Positions 1 to 12,044 of a stretch of DNA of 64,000 bases are shown in pieces. The position numbers and the translations under genes were made by a program. Below the pieces are notes generated by a model. That model saw only the letters and a program-made list of their open reading frames with translations. It did no database searches and was not told the origin of the DNA. This DNA is from Hydrangea macrophylla (taxonomy: Eukaryota > Streptophyta > Magnoliopsida > Cornales > Hydrangeaceae): NCBI GenBank assembly GCA_033977485.1, contig CM066998.1, positions 57,626,274-57,690,273 of the forward strand, given 5' to 3'. Within the stretch, counting starts at the first letter, position 1. Every line of letters starts with the position of its first letter.

Positions 1-2250
1 TTGAAAAGGAAAGGAGAAGGTCTGTTGAAAACAGATACAGAGTCGCCACTTGGTCTTTAAGGAACCAAGAAACCTAATTTTGACTCACTCGAACGGATAA
101 AGGGCACCGGCCCTTCATAACGAAAGAACTTGGCTCGGGGTTTTGGTACGAGAGAGGAAAGAGCCTTTGTCGCGACTAAAACACCCTCAACTCGCCCCAT
201 CTTTCGACGGGCCTCAATTAGCATCCAAATAATCATCTTATACTATGTTTGGTTTGACAAATAATACTATGATAGTATGTAACATCCCACAAGAATATTG
301 AAATGGAAGATCAAAAGATAAGATATCATTCATAAGATCTAAGCCAAATATCATACAATGTAAAGTGAAAGATCACACAAATAAACCTAGGAAAAATCTC
401 CTAATCATGTATCAAGTAATTAAGTTTCCCTAAACTAAAAGGGACATGAATTGTTCTTGAAACAAATGATCAAAGAAATCAAAATATGTTTAGCAAGCTA
501 GTATGATGCATGTTAATCTTTGACAAAAGAAGTCCTCTCGATCCCTGGGACGGATGAGAAAGGAAAATTGGATCGAGGGGGAAGCATAGACGTGTGATCA
601 AATTCGTTCCTTATAATCTTCTTAAATTAGGAGCCATGAAAGCCCCAAATCTTGCATGGATGCAATGTATGTATCTAGAATGTGCCAAGGTTGTAGTGTG
701 TTTTATGTTCATGGATTCCTAGAATGACTTAGAAGTCTAGAATGTGTATGAATGAATGAAGGAAATCATCTAGGATATGTACAAATGTAGTATGAACTAC
801 TTCCTAAGACATGAGCTAATTTGGAGTGCATGTAAGCATCAAATCAAAGGGGGGAAGTAAAAAGTGTGCTTGTTGTGAATAGTGGACAGAACAGTAACAT
901 GATTTTGTGAAAATGGAAACGAGGGGTTAGCAATATTTTCAATGCATGATTTTTTTATGGAGATCTTCCTTATTGTGTCTAGAACACAACCCAAAAATCC
1001 TATCTTTAATAACTATTACAGATTGAGAGAAAACATATGAACAATGTAGGTTACTCAGAAACAGAGTTTGTACTGTCGACTGAAATGTCAAAATATCTTA
1101 GAAAATTAAAACAAATGATCTAGAGGCCCATGTTATACAGAAGGTTCCCTAAGACATTGAAGTTTAAGGGAAAAATAAGTTAGGACCACCCCTTTTGGAA
1201 AAGTGTTCTGTAAAACAAGTTGAAAGTCAACCAAGCTGTTGTGATAGTAAAGGCAGAATGTCTGGAGTGAAAATGTTTGGGCCAAAATGGAACCCTTCCA
1301 AGTATTTCCAAGTGATCTTGCATCCAGACATTGAGTATTGAGTTCTAGAGAAATCTTTGAACTCGGATCACTCACTGTTTTGACTCACTGTTTTGAAGAT
1401 TTTGAGAAAAACTAGAGTTTTTCTTTCTTGAGATCAAAATGAGGGGGTTAAAGAGGGGTTTTGAAATAGAGGTTTTGAAAGTATATTTTCAACATCAAAT
1501 AGAGATTATGACCTCTTGGAATATCAACATCAAACTCATCATCAAGAACCCCCAATATTATTGGAGAGAATCATTTTTATTTTGAATATAACTTCAAGGT
1601 TACCTTGGAGGTATTAAAGTTATAATCATCATCTATTAAACATGTTTTTGAGGTCAAGAGCTACTATCCATAAGGATTTACTCACCTCAAACTTCATGTC
1701 ATCATTTAGATGATGAAGAACAAGTAAGTAAATAAAGAAAGATAATAAAAAAGAAATGAGATTAAGAAGAGATGAACATGATATGTAAACAATCAAATAA
1801 GCAATCAATAGATAATAATCATTGAGATATTGGACTTTTAGCTTGGTGTTTCACTCATAGATATTGACATTTGGACATGGAAGTAGCTTCCTAACTCATA
1901 AATGCTTAGAGAAATGGTGGTTGGGTGTATTGATGATGAAGTATATAGAAGAATGGTGGAGGAAAACAAGATTGGAACTCACTTTCTATAGAAAAATAGT
2001 AGGAGGAAGCTCCTTTCTCATTTCTAAATCTATTTCTATCTTTTTTTCTCTCTACAACTTTATCAAGCTTTGCACTTGCCCCCCCCCCCCCTCCCCTCAA
2101 AATGAAGAGCAATGGGGGGTTTATATAGGCCAATTTGGGGTTGTTTTGGGATTTTAGAAGTACTCCCATTGGTCCCAAACATCTGTGAACATAAAACTAC
2201 AACGTTTTGGTTTTTAATTAATCAATTTGGACTCCCAAATAAATTACAAA
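1..2250 (-). repeat. Partial diverged Ogre/TAT-type LTR, cut by the window edge
   Basis: No credible gene. The start shares, in the same order, the short blocks of the E7 LTRs at 42350-42520 and 52110-52270: gagtcgccact, a run ending in aagaaacc, gagagaggaa, and actaaaacaccc followed by a ctcatcc-like block. Near 2120-2127 the minus strand carries TATATAAA, placed as in the E7 LTR, where TATA-like sequence also follows a ccaaattg block. This suggests LTR sequence with minus-strand transcription. The right border near 2250 is uncertain and no target duplication can be checked because the left end is missing. A C-rich tract lies at 2080-2092. The short ORFs here look like chance. Confidence 0.55.
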
Positions 2251-3297
2251 AATGGACTCTGCGAGGGTTGAGTGTTGACGCGGCATTGGCCATGTGCCGC
2301 CGCGGTACTGGCACTGCCCATCTCATAAATGCTTAGAGCTTTACGTGCTTGATTTAGTCACTATTTTATTTAGTGTCACATCCATAACTTCCAACATTGT
2401 AGCCAATGGGTACTATAGATATACACTGGGGTATTTAATGCTTGAAGATCTACTGTTTACAAATCCAACATGTTTCCTCCAAGCACAACATGCTTCCTAG
2501 AAGCAAAACTTGATAAACTATATGAAAGTCCAAACCTGTCCTTGTCCTTATTTATACAATAGAGGCATCATTGAAATAAACTTCACTTATCTGTTAATGG
2601 GAGGGAGATTGCAGTCGTTGAGGGAAGAATTGGCTCCCCTGCGTCCAATGAATTCAAATCTCACGACAAAGCTAATATAACTAAATGAATATTACATAAG
2701 TAATCAAATTCAAATCACCAAAAATTCTAACAACTTACTGATTTTACTACAAAATGGAATTGAATACTAGGATTAAAAAAAAAAAACCAATTCTAGCACC
2801 TAAAACCAAACAAAAAAGGGAACCCAGTCCAAGCTGCCAAATAAAGAATATCTATTTGTTGTGTCCTCACCATGCCTAGGGGCGTATCCAGATCTCTCTA
2901 AGGGATGGGCTAGAGGGGGGTTGCATACATTGGCAAAGCTAAGCATATTTTGGGGTCTATTTATATGTTCATATGAGCAGATTTGGTTTTATACAAAAAG
3001 CATCCCCGAGACAATTTTTGACTTGCAATTTGTAAATAATTTTTGGGTAGGAATACCTTTTCGACACGGGTAATGCTGTGGTCACACAAGAGTCACAAAA
3101 AGATAATCACAAAATGACATGTCATCCTATGTGGTAGTAAGACCTAGCACACTTAACTCAATCCATCTGCCACATGAGATGCCACATCTTTTTTATGAGC
3201 ATCTCTTTGTAACTCTTTTATGTCCCAAACATTATTCTTTTGACCCAAAGAAATTAAAAATTGAAAGTCAAATAGGAGTAATCTGAAATTTGCTTTT
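2251..3297. other. Non-coding stretch, no gene seen
   Basis: Only short chance ORFs. At about 2877 the bases aggggcgtatccag resemble the terminal sequence of plant hAT elements, but no matching opposite end or 8-bp duplication was found. Confidence 0.5.
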
Positions 3298-3300
3298 ATA

Positions 3301-3974
3301 GAGCCTGTTTGGCGCAGCGATAACATTACGATTGTGATAGATTTGTGATTGCTTTCTGTGATAATAGATTATGGTCCTAATAGATCGACTATGATAGTTG
3401 TGCTGTTTGGGTGAAGTATTGTAAAAGTGGTTATAATGCTATAATAGTTTATGCAAGTGTTTAGTTATATAAATCTAAAAGTGATTTAAATATCGAAAAG
3501 ACAATCGTGCCCTTCTATAGTAAGACCATTATATTATTATTGTATGCATAAGAAAGTATAGTTTGACTGATACATATCAGTAATTGTTATTAAATAATTG
3601 TTTAGTTACATAATCAAATAAGTAAATATATTAAGTAATTTGTTAAAAAAAATCATGTCTTTTAATTTATTTTACAAAAGTACAAAAGAATTGTCGTGTC
3701 TCTTTCTAGTACACATTTTAAGCTTAAAAAAATTAAGAAAATAAAAATAGTGCATTTAACTAGGGGTATAAATGACATTTCAGTGTCATGTTAGACCAGC
3801 GGTCTAACTACTTCTGTTTTGAGCTGGGGGACCCAGCTTTTGCAAATCAAGATCTGATCGCACTTAAAACGTTGATGTCTTGCTATTGTGATTGCAGATG
3901 CATGCCCCCAAACAAAGTCCGTTTGAACCCGAAAGCTGTTGAAAAGCTATCACATCGCCACCCCAAACAGCCTC
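3301..3974. mobile_element. MITE with about 25-bp terminal inverted repeats
   Basis: The left end gagcctgtttggcgcagcga and the right end, read on the other strand, gaggctgtttggggtggcga, are imperfect inverted repeats that run on into similar gata/gatagc bases. The trinucleotide ATA flanks both ends (3298-3300 and 3975-3977). There is no transposase ORF, so this is a non-autonomous element of about 674 bp. The ends resemble PIF/Harbinger or hAT MITEs. The superfamily is uncertain because a 3-bp duplication is weak evidence. Confidence 0.6.
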
Positions 3975-3977
3975 ATA

Positions 3978-4701
3978 GAATGGAAATTACAAGGGCCCAA
4001 ACATAATTAAATTAGCCCTGTTTGGAATTCTGACGGTATCACAAGGAAAATAGGGGTGGGCTGGAGGCTATGGGCAAGGCTTAAAGTAGGGAGGCTTGTA
4101 GAGGATGGGCTATATGTATATATCTAATTCAAAAAAAATTCACAAGGACTACAGCCTACAGCCCTGTCCTGTCTATGCTCTGTATTTCGCATCACTGCTT
4201 CTTGTATTTCACAGACAAGCGTCATGCCTATCAGAGTTACTATGATGACCTTGAAGTAGAGTGCATGATCTGTCAGAGAGAGTTACTCAACTAAAAATAA
4301 TTAATAGTTAAATGCAATATATATATATAATGTACATTAATGGTACTACAAGTTTAATAATCAATGTAATTGTAAATTAAACAATGTGAAATAGCCAAGT
4401 GTAAAGAAAGTCACATCATGTGTATTCCACAAGCTACCCTTAAATCAATGTAACCTAGCTCTAAGATTCTAAATTGACTATTGTTATTCATTACAAGGCA
4501 TTATTCTCAAGTTTAGATAGACATCCAAAATCTATGTAACATCTAAAGGATTAGAGAAAAGCTATCCTTCTCTAATTTTGCGACCTAAATGGTTTTCAAA
4601 TATATGTAGTAATTGGGACCATTTGATCTTTATTGAATGATGTTGAAGGGGTCCCATATATCATTGTGATAGGTGGTTCCACTATCACATTCGTTTGTTT
4701 G
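3978..4701. other. Non-coding stretch, no gene seen
   Basis: AT-rich flank between the MITE and element E1. There is no ORF with recognisable homology and no repeat boundary I can support. Confidence 0.5.
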
Positions 4702-4706
4702 GTAAC

Positions 4707-5133
4707 TGTAACAAATATTGTGGTTGGGTCATACGGGCACCCACATTATATTGGACTGGGTCCAGAGAGGGCTGGCTTGGATGCCAAATAATGGGCTTTT
4801 GGAGTCCTAAGCCTTATAGGTTTTTATGTGCCTATATATACATATATATCACATGGAAAACCTAAGGATGTTTCATATATTCACAGCAGCCTCTCTCTCT
4901 TGGCCATCACCAAGGAGCCATGGGATTTAGCACGTGATACGTACAAGGATCGCTCTAGTAGTGATCTTCACGACCTACGCGAAGCATAAGAGAGTACACG
5001 GAGGCAACATGGAGCAGTAGTTCGTGGGTGAAGACGCCGGGCTTGTAACAACACCGTTCGGCGATCCGTCGGGTTATTCCGCTAGGTAAGTGACCTAAAC
5101 CCGTCTCGTATGCTTGCGTGCATATTATCTACA
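4707..5133 (+). repeat. E1 5' LTR
   Basis: This 427-bp LTR matches 12045-12522 nearly throughout. It contains a TATA-like stretch, cctatatatacatatat, near 4831-4848. It lacks the extra CT-rich segment of about 50 bp found in the 3' LTR. Confidence 0.92.
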
Positions 5134-5134
5134 T

Positions 5135-5146
5135 TGGTATCAGAGC
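5135..5146 (+). other. E1 primer-binding site (initiator Met tRNA type)
   Basis: TGGTATCAGAGC sits directly inside the 5' LTR. This 12-mer is the usual plant LTR-element site complementary to the 3' end of initiator methionine tRNA. Confidence 0.92.
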
Positions 5147-5879
5147 CTGTAGGTTGTTGATTCGCCCGTAGATCACCCGAATTGAATCTGCCATTAAAGC
5201 TTCAAGCAAGCTTTTATGAAAACTTTGAAAATTTGATTTTCAAGTGGATCTAATATAAAACTCCAATAGAGGTGCCAATTTTTTTTTATATGGTTGTGTC
5301 CCATATGGTCCCCAGAGTCCCCCCACAAAAGATCTCATGGCTTGATTGTCTCCAATGTGGGAGAAACCTGAAATCATAGTTTTCTGGGTCTAATAAGCGG
5401 AACTTTGCCCACGTTTTGCAATCTATTTTTATGTCCAATTTTTTTTTTAATCTATGCCATGTGGGTTTATATAATACTTGAATTTTTGTTGAGAGACAAA
5501 GCTAGTATGGCCTCTGGAAGTTGGTCGCGCGCACATGAGGCTGCTGCGCATAGGGTTTTTGCTAAAGAAGATGAACCTAATACACCCTATCCCAGTCGCG
5601 ACACATGGCGCGTGGGAATCAATCCCCTTCATGCCGCTATTTTGGACCTAGTATCTAGGATTATTGGGTTTATTTCCTAGGCAAAGTTTGCAACTTGTGC
5701 GTGTGGGTCCAGGGTGTATTTGAAAAGTTTTATAGTATTTTTTTTTATTTTGTAAAAGAATACCTGCTATATCTATTTATTAATAAAACAATTTATGTTT
5801 TATTGAAACCTAAGGTTTTAAATTAGTTTAAATATGTTTTAAATTACTTTAAAATTCTGAAAAATTATGAAAATTCAGA

Positions 5880-6545
5880 CTTTCAGTATTTCAGTGTTTA
5901 GTAGATTGTTTGGAACTCTAGGATAGTTTTTGTAAACTATCATGTATTTATGATATTTTAGAGCATATAATTTATGTTCTTGGACATTATTTAATTGCTT
6001 AAAATATTCATAATACGTTATTAATTTTTGAAATTAATAAGGGAGATAAGGGACACTGTTTTGAGACCATGTAAAATTTTGTGAGACTCATAGATAATTT
6101 TTGGTAAATTATCTGAATCATGTTAATATTTTAGAGCATATAATTGTGTGTTTTTGTACACGTATTAAATTGCTTAAAATATTTTTATTGATTATTAGTT
6201 CAGGGAATTAACACAATGTGTTTAGAACACTAGTGGCTGAGAAAATTATTTTAGTGGATTTTCTCGCTCTTTGGGACGTATTTTAGAGCATATATGTTGT
6301 GTTGAGTATGCAATATTAATTGCTTAAAATATAACCAATTAAAGTTGTTAATTCTTGAATTTAATGTCTAGTGTGTTTTGTACACTGATTGGAGACTTGA
6401 GAAAATTTTATGAATTATCTCATTTTTTGTTTTGGTATGTTAGAGTATCAAATTTATGCTTATGGGCATTTATTTAATTGCTTAAAATAGCCAAAATAGA
6501 TTATTAATTTTTGAAATTAATATGGGGTGTTTGGAACACCGTATT
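5880..6545 (+). repeat. Degenerate tandem array, about 150-175 bp unit, 4 copies
   Basis: Each copy holds a block like ttttagagcatataa followed about 35 bases later by ttaattgcttaaaata. The gcttaaaata anchors fall near 5997, 6172, 6322 and 6480. The first and last copies also share ttattaatttttgaaattaa. The array lies in the E1 leader between primer site and gag and has no coding potential. Confidence 0.75.
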
Positions 6546-7959
6546 AGACCACTGAAAATCTTTGGAGAACAAATTCTTGGAATTTTTTGTATTTTTAGGA
6601 ATTTTGTTGCTTATAGTTAATTTTATTTAACTAAGATCAATTTATTATGTTAAATTGATTTAAAATGTTTTTGGGCATTGGTGAAATTCCGGAAATTTTT
6701 ATTTATAATGAAATTTTTGTTTTTCAATTAATTAAATTTTCCATAAGGTTTTAAATTAATTGTTAATTTAAAGGGCCCTTAATAAATTGGTTTTAAATTA
6801 TGTTTTAAGACCTAAAATTAGGTTAAAATTAATGACAAAATCAAAAATTTTTCATTTATTTTACTTAGCTTATGGGAGCTATCTGGGCAGTGCAATAATC
6901 ATTTTATTGCATATTTTATTTTTTTTAGAGGCTCATTGCATTGTTGGCCAGGTTTAATTACTGTTGTTTGTGAGTGGTTGACCCTATGACCTCTAATTCC
7001 TCCTCCTTAAGTGGAGTGATGGATGAGTCCATTCATTTTATAATAAGACCACATGAGTGCTTGATGTGTGTGATTGATACATTTTAATCTGGCTTAAATG
7101 AATGGACAATAATTGACAATTTATAGAGCTTGTGTCCTCACGATGTATGTTTAAGGCTGTTCTTGTATATGTTTATGAACAAAGCATCCCTATTTTTTAT
7201 GGCCTATAAATGTAATGTGAGGACGAGGGTTTTATTTCTTGTATTGGAAAAGCCTACTTGTAAAGGGATGGTTTTCTTTGTTCATAAATCATACACTTGA
7301 ATTACTTTAACATGAGCTCTAAGTTGTCAATTCGGACCCACGTGGCGGTCCATGCGCACTTTTGTTGTATGACGCACTTTATATTTTGTGGATGATCTTA
7401 GATAGGTAGTTGTACCATCTAATTGATGTTTGTTTAGAAAAATCAATTATAAAAGGTTTTTCTTGATTTACAAAATTAAGATTTGATTAATGAGCAATAG
7501 CGAATTTTTTGATCTTAAATTGTAGAAAGGGGAAAACTCATTTGTAATTGGATTTTAAAACAAACCTTATGAAATGTGCAAATAATAATGTCAATCCCTT
7601 GCGCATGTTTTCAAACATTTCTCTTCAAAGTTTTGGATTCACAAAAACAAATATTTTCCAAACCACACTTTGTCGATCTTTATAAAAGTAACAAGTTTAA
7701 AAGAGACTAATTTTTGTAATATGGCACTGCAAAGTAACACACCGATAGAATGAGTAAGAGCTTATGGGCTTTAGGCTTATTCTATGTTCCAACCCATTAA
7801 ACCGAATAATGGGCCTTCGGCCCAATATCATTATAACCTTAATAGCCTATAATACTTGGCTCGAGAAGGATCATAGCACGCGCTTTGTGATAAGCAGCAT
7901 GCACCATGATCTTGTTGGGAAGTATACGTACTACCCAATAGCCAAAGTATTATAAGAAC

Positions 7960-8450
7960 AGCTCAAATTTATTTTCGATGGCACATTCACTACTAGATTA
8001 AGCATCTGGTTATGAAGTTTGGGAAAGTAAAGGAAACATTCCAAGTAAACGATGACTGGACATCTAAGGTCGATGACAGGTATGATTTGTGATTTCAGAA
8101 TACTCGGAACATCTTTACTGACGAACTGCAGTTTCAGGCTATGGTTAGTTCTTTGCCTGATTCGCGGGTCCATAGAAAACAAATCATGATCCACAACGGA
8201 AATGTCAATTTTTTTGTTTTGACATTTTCTGACATGTTGAGCTAAATACAGAGCGCCAAAAAGGTAAGGCGAACCGTATAGCTACACTCTTGACCATGAC
8301 TTCCATAAGTGGAAGTAAGCGCAAGGCCAGTGGGCCTAAACGCAATGGTAAGGGTAAACCCGCCTAGAGGCAGGGTGGGGCCAGCAAGTTTGCGCCCAAG
8401 GCTAATAAGGTGGAAGAGCTCAATCGAAGACGTTTTTCAGTTCGGTGGTA
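7960..8450 (+). pseudogene. E1 gag relic (copia UBN2-type)
   Basis: Around 8090-8230 one frame reads DELQFQAMVSSLPDS and continues to NGN, resembling the conserved copia gag stretch in which QAM.SLPDSWEHMK is followed by a histidine/asparagine-rich segment. A lysine/glycine-rich stretch follows at 8300-8420 (GSKRKASGPKRNGKGK), typical of the basic end of gag, and is stopped by a TAG. Frames change several times and no start codon can be assigned. The evidence is family resemblance by eye. Confidence 0.6.
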
Positions 8451-8604
8451 ATAGGATGGACATTTTTAGGTGGTAGTGTTGCTAGGACATAGTTATCTAG
8501 AGATAACTACTTAAGAGTTGTTTTAATAATTCTTGTTTCCTTTGTTATTCATTTATTCTGAGACATGTCATGCTAGACTTGAACGCATAGGATGTAATAG
8601 GATG

Positions 8605-9085
8605 ACTTGATTAGCTCGAGAAGCCCTTTTGGGCCCACTCGCTAAGGTTGACCTACCTATGTGTGAGTCTTGCTTAGTTGGCAAAGCATGCCAAAAGTCT
8701 TTTAGAGAGGCTATTAGAGCTACTCAAGCATTAGAGCTAGTTCACTCAGATAGCTGTGGACCTATGGTTGTAAAGGCACGTCATGGCGCCTCTTATTTTC
8801 TCACTTTTATAGATGATTTCGCGCGATGTGAGGATCGCGAGTATTTATCTAATCAGTTCTGGGAACTATGTGAGGAAAAAGGGGAAACGCAGACAACTTT
8901 CTGTTCCGGAAACTCTGCAACAATATGGTGTTGTAGAAAGAAGGAATATGACATTCCTAGATATGGCTAGGACTATGATGGCGCAAGTCAAGCTCCCAAA
9001 GTTGTTTTGGGGGGATGTACTATTGATTGCTGCCTACATACTAGAGTGCCTCTTCTTAGTCAATTCCCTCTACCCCTTGTGAGCT
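8605..9085 (+). pseudogene. E1 GAG-pre-integrase and integrase relic
   Basis: In copia elements this region carries a zinc-binding pre-integrase segment followed by the DDE integrase that inserts the cDNA. The translation shows CESCLVGKACQKSF (the CxxC end of the zinc-binding module), then ELVHSDSCGPM and YFLTFIDDFAR, the start of the integrase core. After a deletion and frameshift, QQYGVVERRN and ARTMMAQVKLPKLFWGD continue the core. Much of the middle, including one catalytic aspartate region, is missing. Confidence 0.88.
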
Positions 9086-9399
9086 ATGGAAAGGCGAAAT
9101 TGCGCCTGTGGAGCTCAGGAGGTTATGTTCACTATACCTCGTATAAGTGCGAGAAACTATGCTCAAGAGATGGAAAGTATACCTTTATAAGGTATTCTAA
9201 TAGCTCGACAGGCTATGTCACGTATAATGAACAAACGGGTATAGGAATGACAGAAATGGTGCCACATGATATTGAGAATGACTTCCCCAGATTTGTATTA
9301 CTAAGAGATATCTTGACCTCTATGAGTTAGAGGATGTTGAAGACAACATACCATCTTTAAGCGAGGGTGGGGAGATTGAGAATCCACATCCAATAATCG

Positions 9400-9500
9400 C
9401 TGTAAAATGTACTAGTCTTCACCCGAGTGGGAGTACACCGCTAGACGCTAGTGGGAATGTACCAGGTAGTGGGAGTACACCACTAGGCACTCAAGATTCT
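9400..9500 (+). repeat. Short imperfect repeats between integrase and RT
   Basis: The bases gtgggagtacacc and close variants occur three times (about 9427, 9453, 9471), each followed by a ctagacgct or ctaggcact-like string. They lie in the linker between the integrase and RT relics of E1. Confidence 0.55.
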
Positions 9501-9639
9501 CAGGTAGTACACTGTACGGTGATGAGGAAAAAGTTCCCTATCGCTGTTTTGAAATTGAGGAAGACATTTTCATATGTGTGCAAATATGTGCACAAGTGGA
9601 TGAGGATGAGCCTGCTTCTTTTGTTGAAGCGTTTTTCTT

Positions 9640-10760
9640 CTTCTACTGAAGCTGAGTGGATAGTTTCCATGCTAGATGAGATGAGCTCTATGGACACGAA
9701 TAAGGTCTGGGAGTTAGTTGACATTCCGCTTGTGCGTAGGACTATTGGAGACAAGTGTGTTTTCAAAATCTAACGCAAGGCAGATGGTTCAATTAACAAG
9801 TATTAGGCGCGCCTTGTGGCGATAGTTTATACCCAGAGAGGGTATAAACCATGGAAACATGTTCTCCCAAAGGGTGAGATCTGACTCCATTCGCCTTATC
9901 CTAGCAATTGTCGCATATTTAGTTTTTGAACCTTTTTAGTTGGATGTTTAAACTATTCTTTTCTCAATCGAGAACAAGACGACGAGATAAATATGGATCA
10001 TCCCATTGGTGTTGTGACCAAAGGGAATGAGCGCAAAAAGTGTGATGTCTCAAACGATCTATTTATTATCTCAAGTTAACAATCGTCTAGGCAGTGGTAC
10101 AATGTGTGTACATTAAACGGTCCAAGAAAAGTGTTCTAATTCTTTGTATGTTGATAGCTGGGAGCGAGATGAGTTCCATTGTCGTCACTTGAGAGTGGTA
10201 GTCCTCTCTGTTTGAGATTGAGGATATGGGTGATGCCAACCACGTGTTGGGAGTTTAGATTGTGAGAGATCGTTCTCTGAAGCTTCTCTCGAGGTTTCTT
10301 GAAACATTTTTCACATGAAAAGTTGTAAACCCATAGACATCCCATTTTTGGGGACTCACCTTGACCTTAGATCAATGTCTTAAGAATAATGAGAAGAGGA
10401 AACAAATGTCCAGTTTGCCATATGCGTCCGCAATAGGGGATCTGAAGTATGCTAATGTGTGTACTCGGTCAGATGTCTGCTATGCGGTTGGTTTAATTAG
10501 TCGTTGTCATAGCAACCCTGGTCCTACCATTAGAGAGTAGTGAAGAATATCTTATGATATATTCGCAGGACTGTGGACCTTGTCTTATGCTGTCCGCAAT
10601 GGAAGCATAATATGTGGTGTGCTCTGCAGCGGTTTGAGGAGCTATTTTTGGTTGAAGAGTTTTTTGCAGTGGCTAGGCTCTTCACCTCATAGTGATGAGG
10701 TTGTGCTCATCTACGGTGATAGCACGTAAGTCTAAGCATATGCGAAAGATTTCAAAAGAC
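9640..10760 (+). pseudogene. E1 reverse transcriptase and RNase H relic
   Basis: EAEWIVSMLDEMSSMDTNKVWELVD followed by GDKCVFKI corresponds to the start of a copia RT (RVT_2). Immediately downstream, ADGSINKY is broken by a stop before ARLVA. About 600 bases later SLPYASAIGDLKYA and CTRSDVCYAVGLI match the RT C-terminal region, and degenerate RNase H sequence follows. The YVDD catalytic region is not readable, and a large part of the RT fingers and palm is missing or scrambled. Confidence 0.82.
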
Positions 10761-11003
10761 CATTCTAGCACGTGTCACATTTGAGATATGGTTTGCGCAA
10801 AGGGAAGTTGTCTTAAGGCACATCTCCATTGGGGGATTTGATGTGCTTAGACATTTTATTGTGGAATTGACATTATTATTCAAGTTTTTATAAACTAGTT
10901 GGTTTCCATATATATATTTGTTATAAATGGAATGAATGCACATTTCTTAAATGTCACCGGGCTTGAATCGACCTGCTCACACGGGTGATTCACCTTGGCG
11001 CCG

Positions 11004-11135
11004 AGATAGCGAACTAGGACATGCGTGTCCATGGCGCTTAGATGTCGAGCAAGATGAGACATGTGTTCATGGCGCTTAGATAGCTAGCTAGGACATGTGT
11101 GTCCATAGCGCTTAGAAAGCGAGCTTGAACACTTA
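11004..11135 (+). repeat. Minisatellite, 36-38 bp unit, about 3.5 copies
   Basis: Units begin near 11004, 11040, 11078 and 11114. Each starts aga and the first three end tggcgctt or tagcgctt, enclosing gaactaggacatgcgtgtcc or a close variant. The array lies in E1 between the RNase H relic and the 3' LTR, where no protein is expected. Confidence 0.78.
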
Positions 11136-12027
11136 TATCTACGCAGTATAAGAACAGCGAGCTAGATATAAACCCTATTATTTCTATATGTCGCCTTAGA
11201 TGGATCTAAGATGAGACCTTATACTTGGTCGAACATAGAGATATCCCACGGCTCTATGTAGCCTGTTTACAGCCGAATATGAGTTTTCAGACGGGCGCTA
11301 AGAGGAGCGACTGTGCTGGGAGACTCAGGTTAGACATTTTGTGTAACGTCTAGACTAAGATTCGTATGGCGTTACTTGTTTTTCCAAAAACAGAGTGACA
11401 TACCCATTTTGATGGAAGAACGCCATAGCATACATATCGTACTGTATGTGATTTCGCGATCGACTGTGGAGCAGTGAATGGATTCCTCTTCATTGCTGTG
11501 TGAGCCATGTAGCATATCCAAGACATTGGTTATCCTACAAACTGGTTGCCTTCACGACTTGAGACTATGTCATGAAGAGGACGCTTGATGACAGTTACTT
11601 TAGCATGCTATCCTAGGACGATGAGATTATTCCGTTCTATGGGGTGTGTCTGGGCAAGAGGTCAAGTTAGTCGGATTGACATGTGGGCTCAGGGAAGACC
11701 ATTCAATAACACACCATGTTTTTGTGACTCATTAGCATGCCTGCAACAATCGTAATTTGATACTGATATATCATGAGTACATTACATTGAGGTGGTGCAG
11801 CAATTCTTTTCACCGAGGGATTGAGAATGCTGTGTCCGGTGTGGCTGAATCGTCTAAGCCATACACGAGAAGCTTCTGAGTGATGTGTCTTGCTGGTTAT
11901 GGTGATGATTTAGCATTACACTTCTGTCGCTGTACTTTCTTTTCGCAAGGTCGCACGTTCTATTTCCCTGTATGAAGAGTTGAGAAGTTCCGTTGTGTTG
12001 AGAGATTGGTTTTTAGTACCAACCCTA

Positions 12028-12044
12028 TGTGGGTGAGTGGGAGA
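12028..12044 (+). other. E1 polypurine tract
   Basis: Purine-rich gtgggtgagtgggaga abuts the TG of the 3' LTR, where the plus-strand primer of an LTR element is expected. Confidence 0.8.

Noticed and set aside
2877..3073. hAT element end
   Set aside because: Only one end-like string (aggggcgtatccag) was found. There is no inverted partner and no 8-bp duplication.
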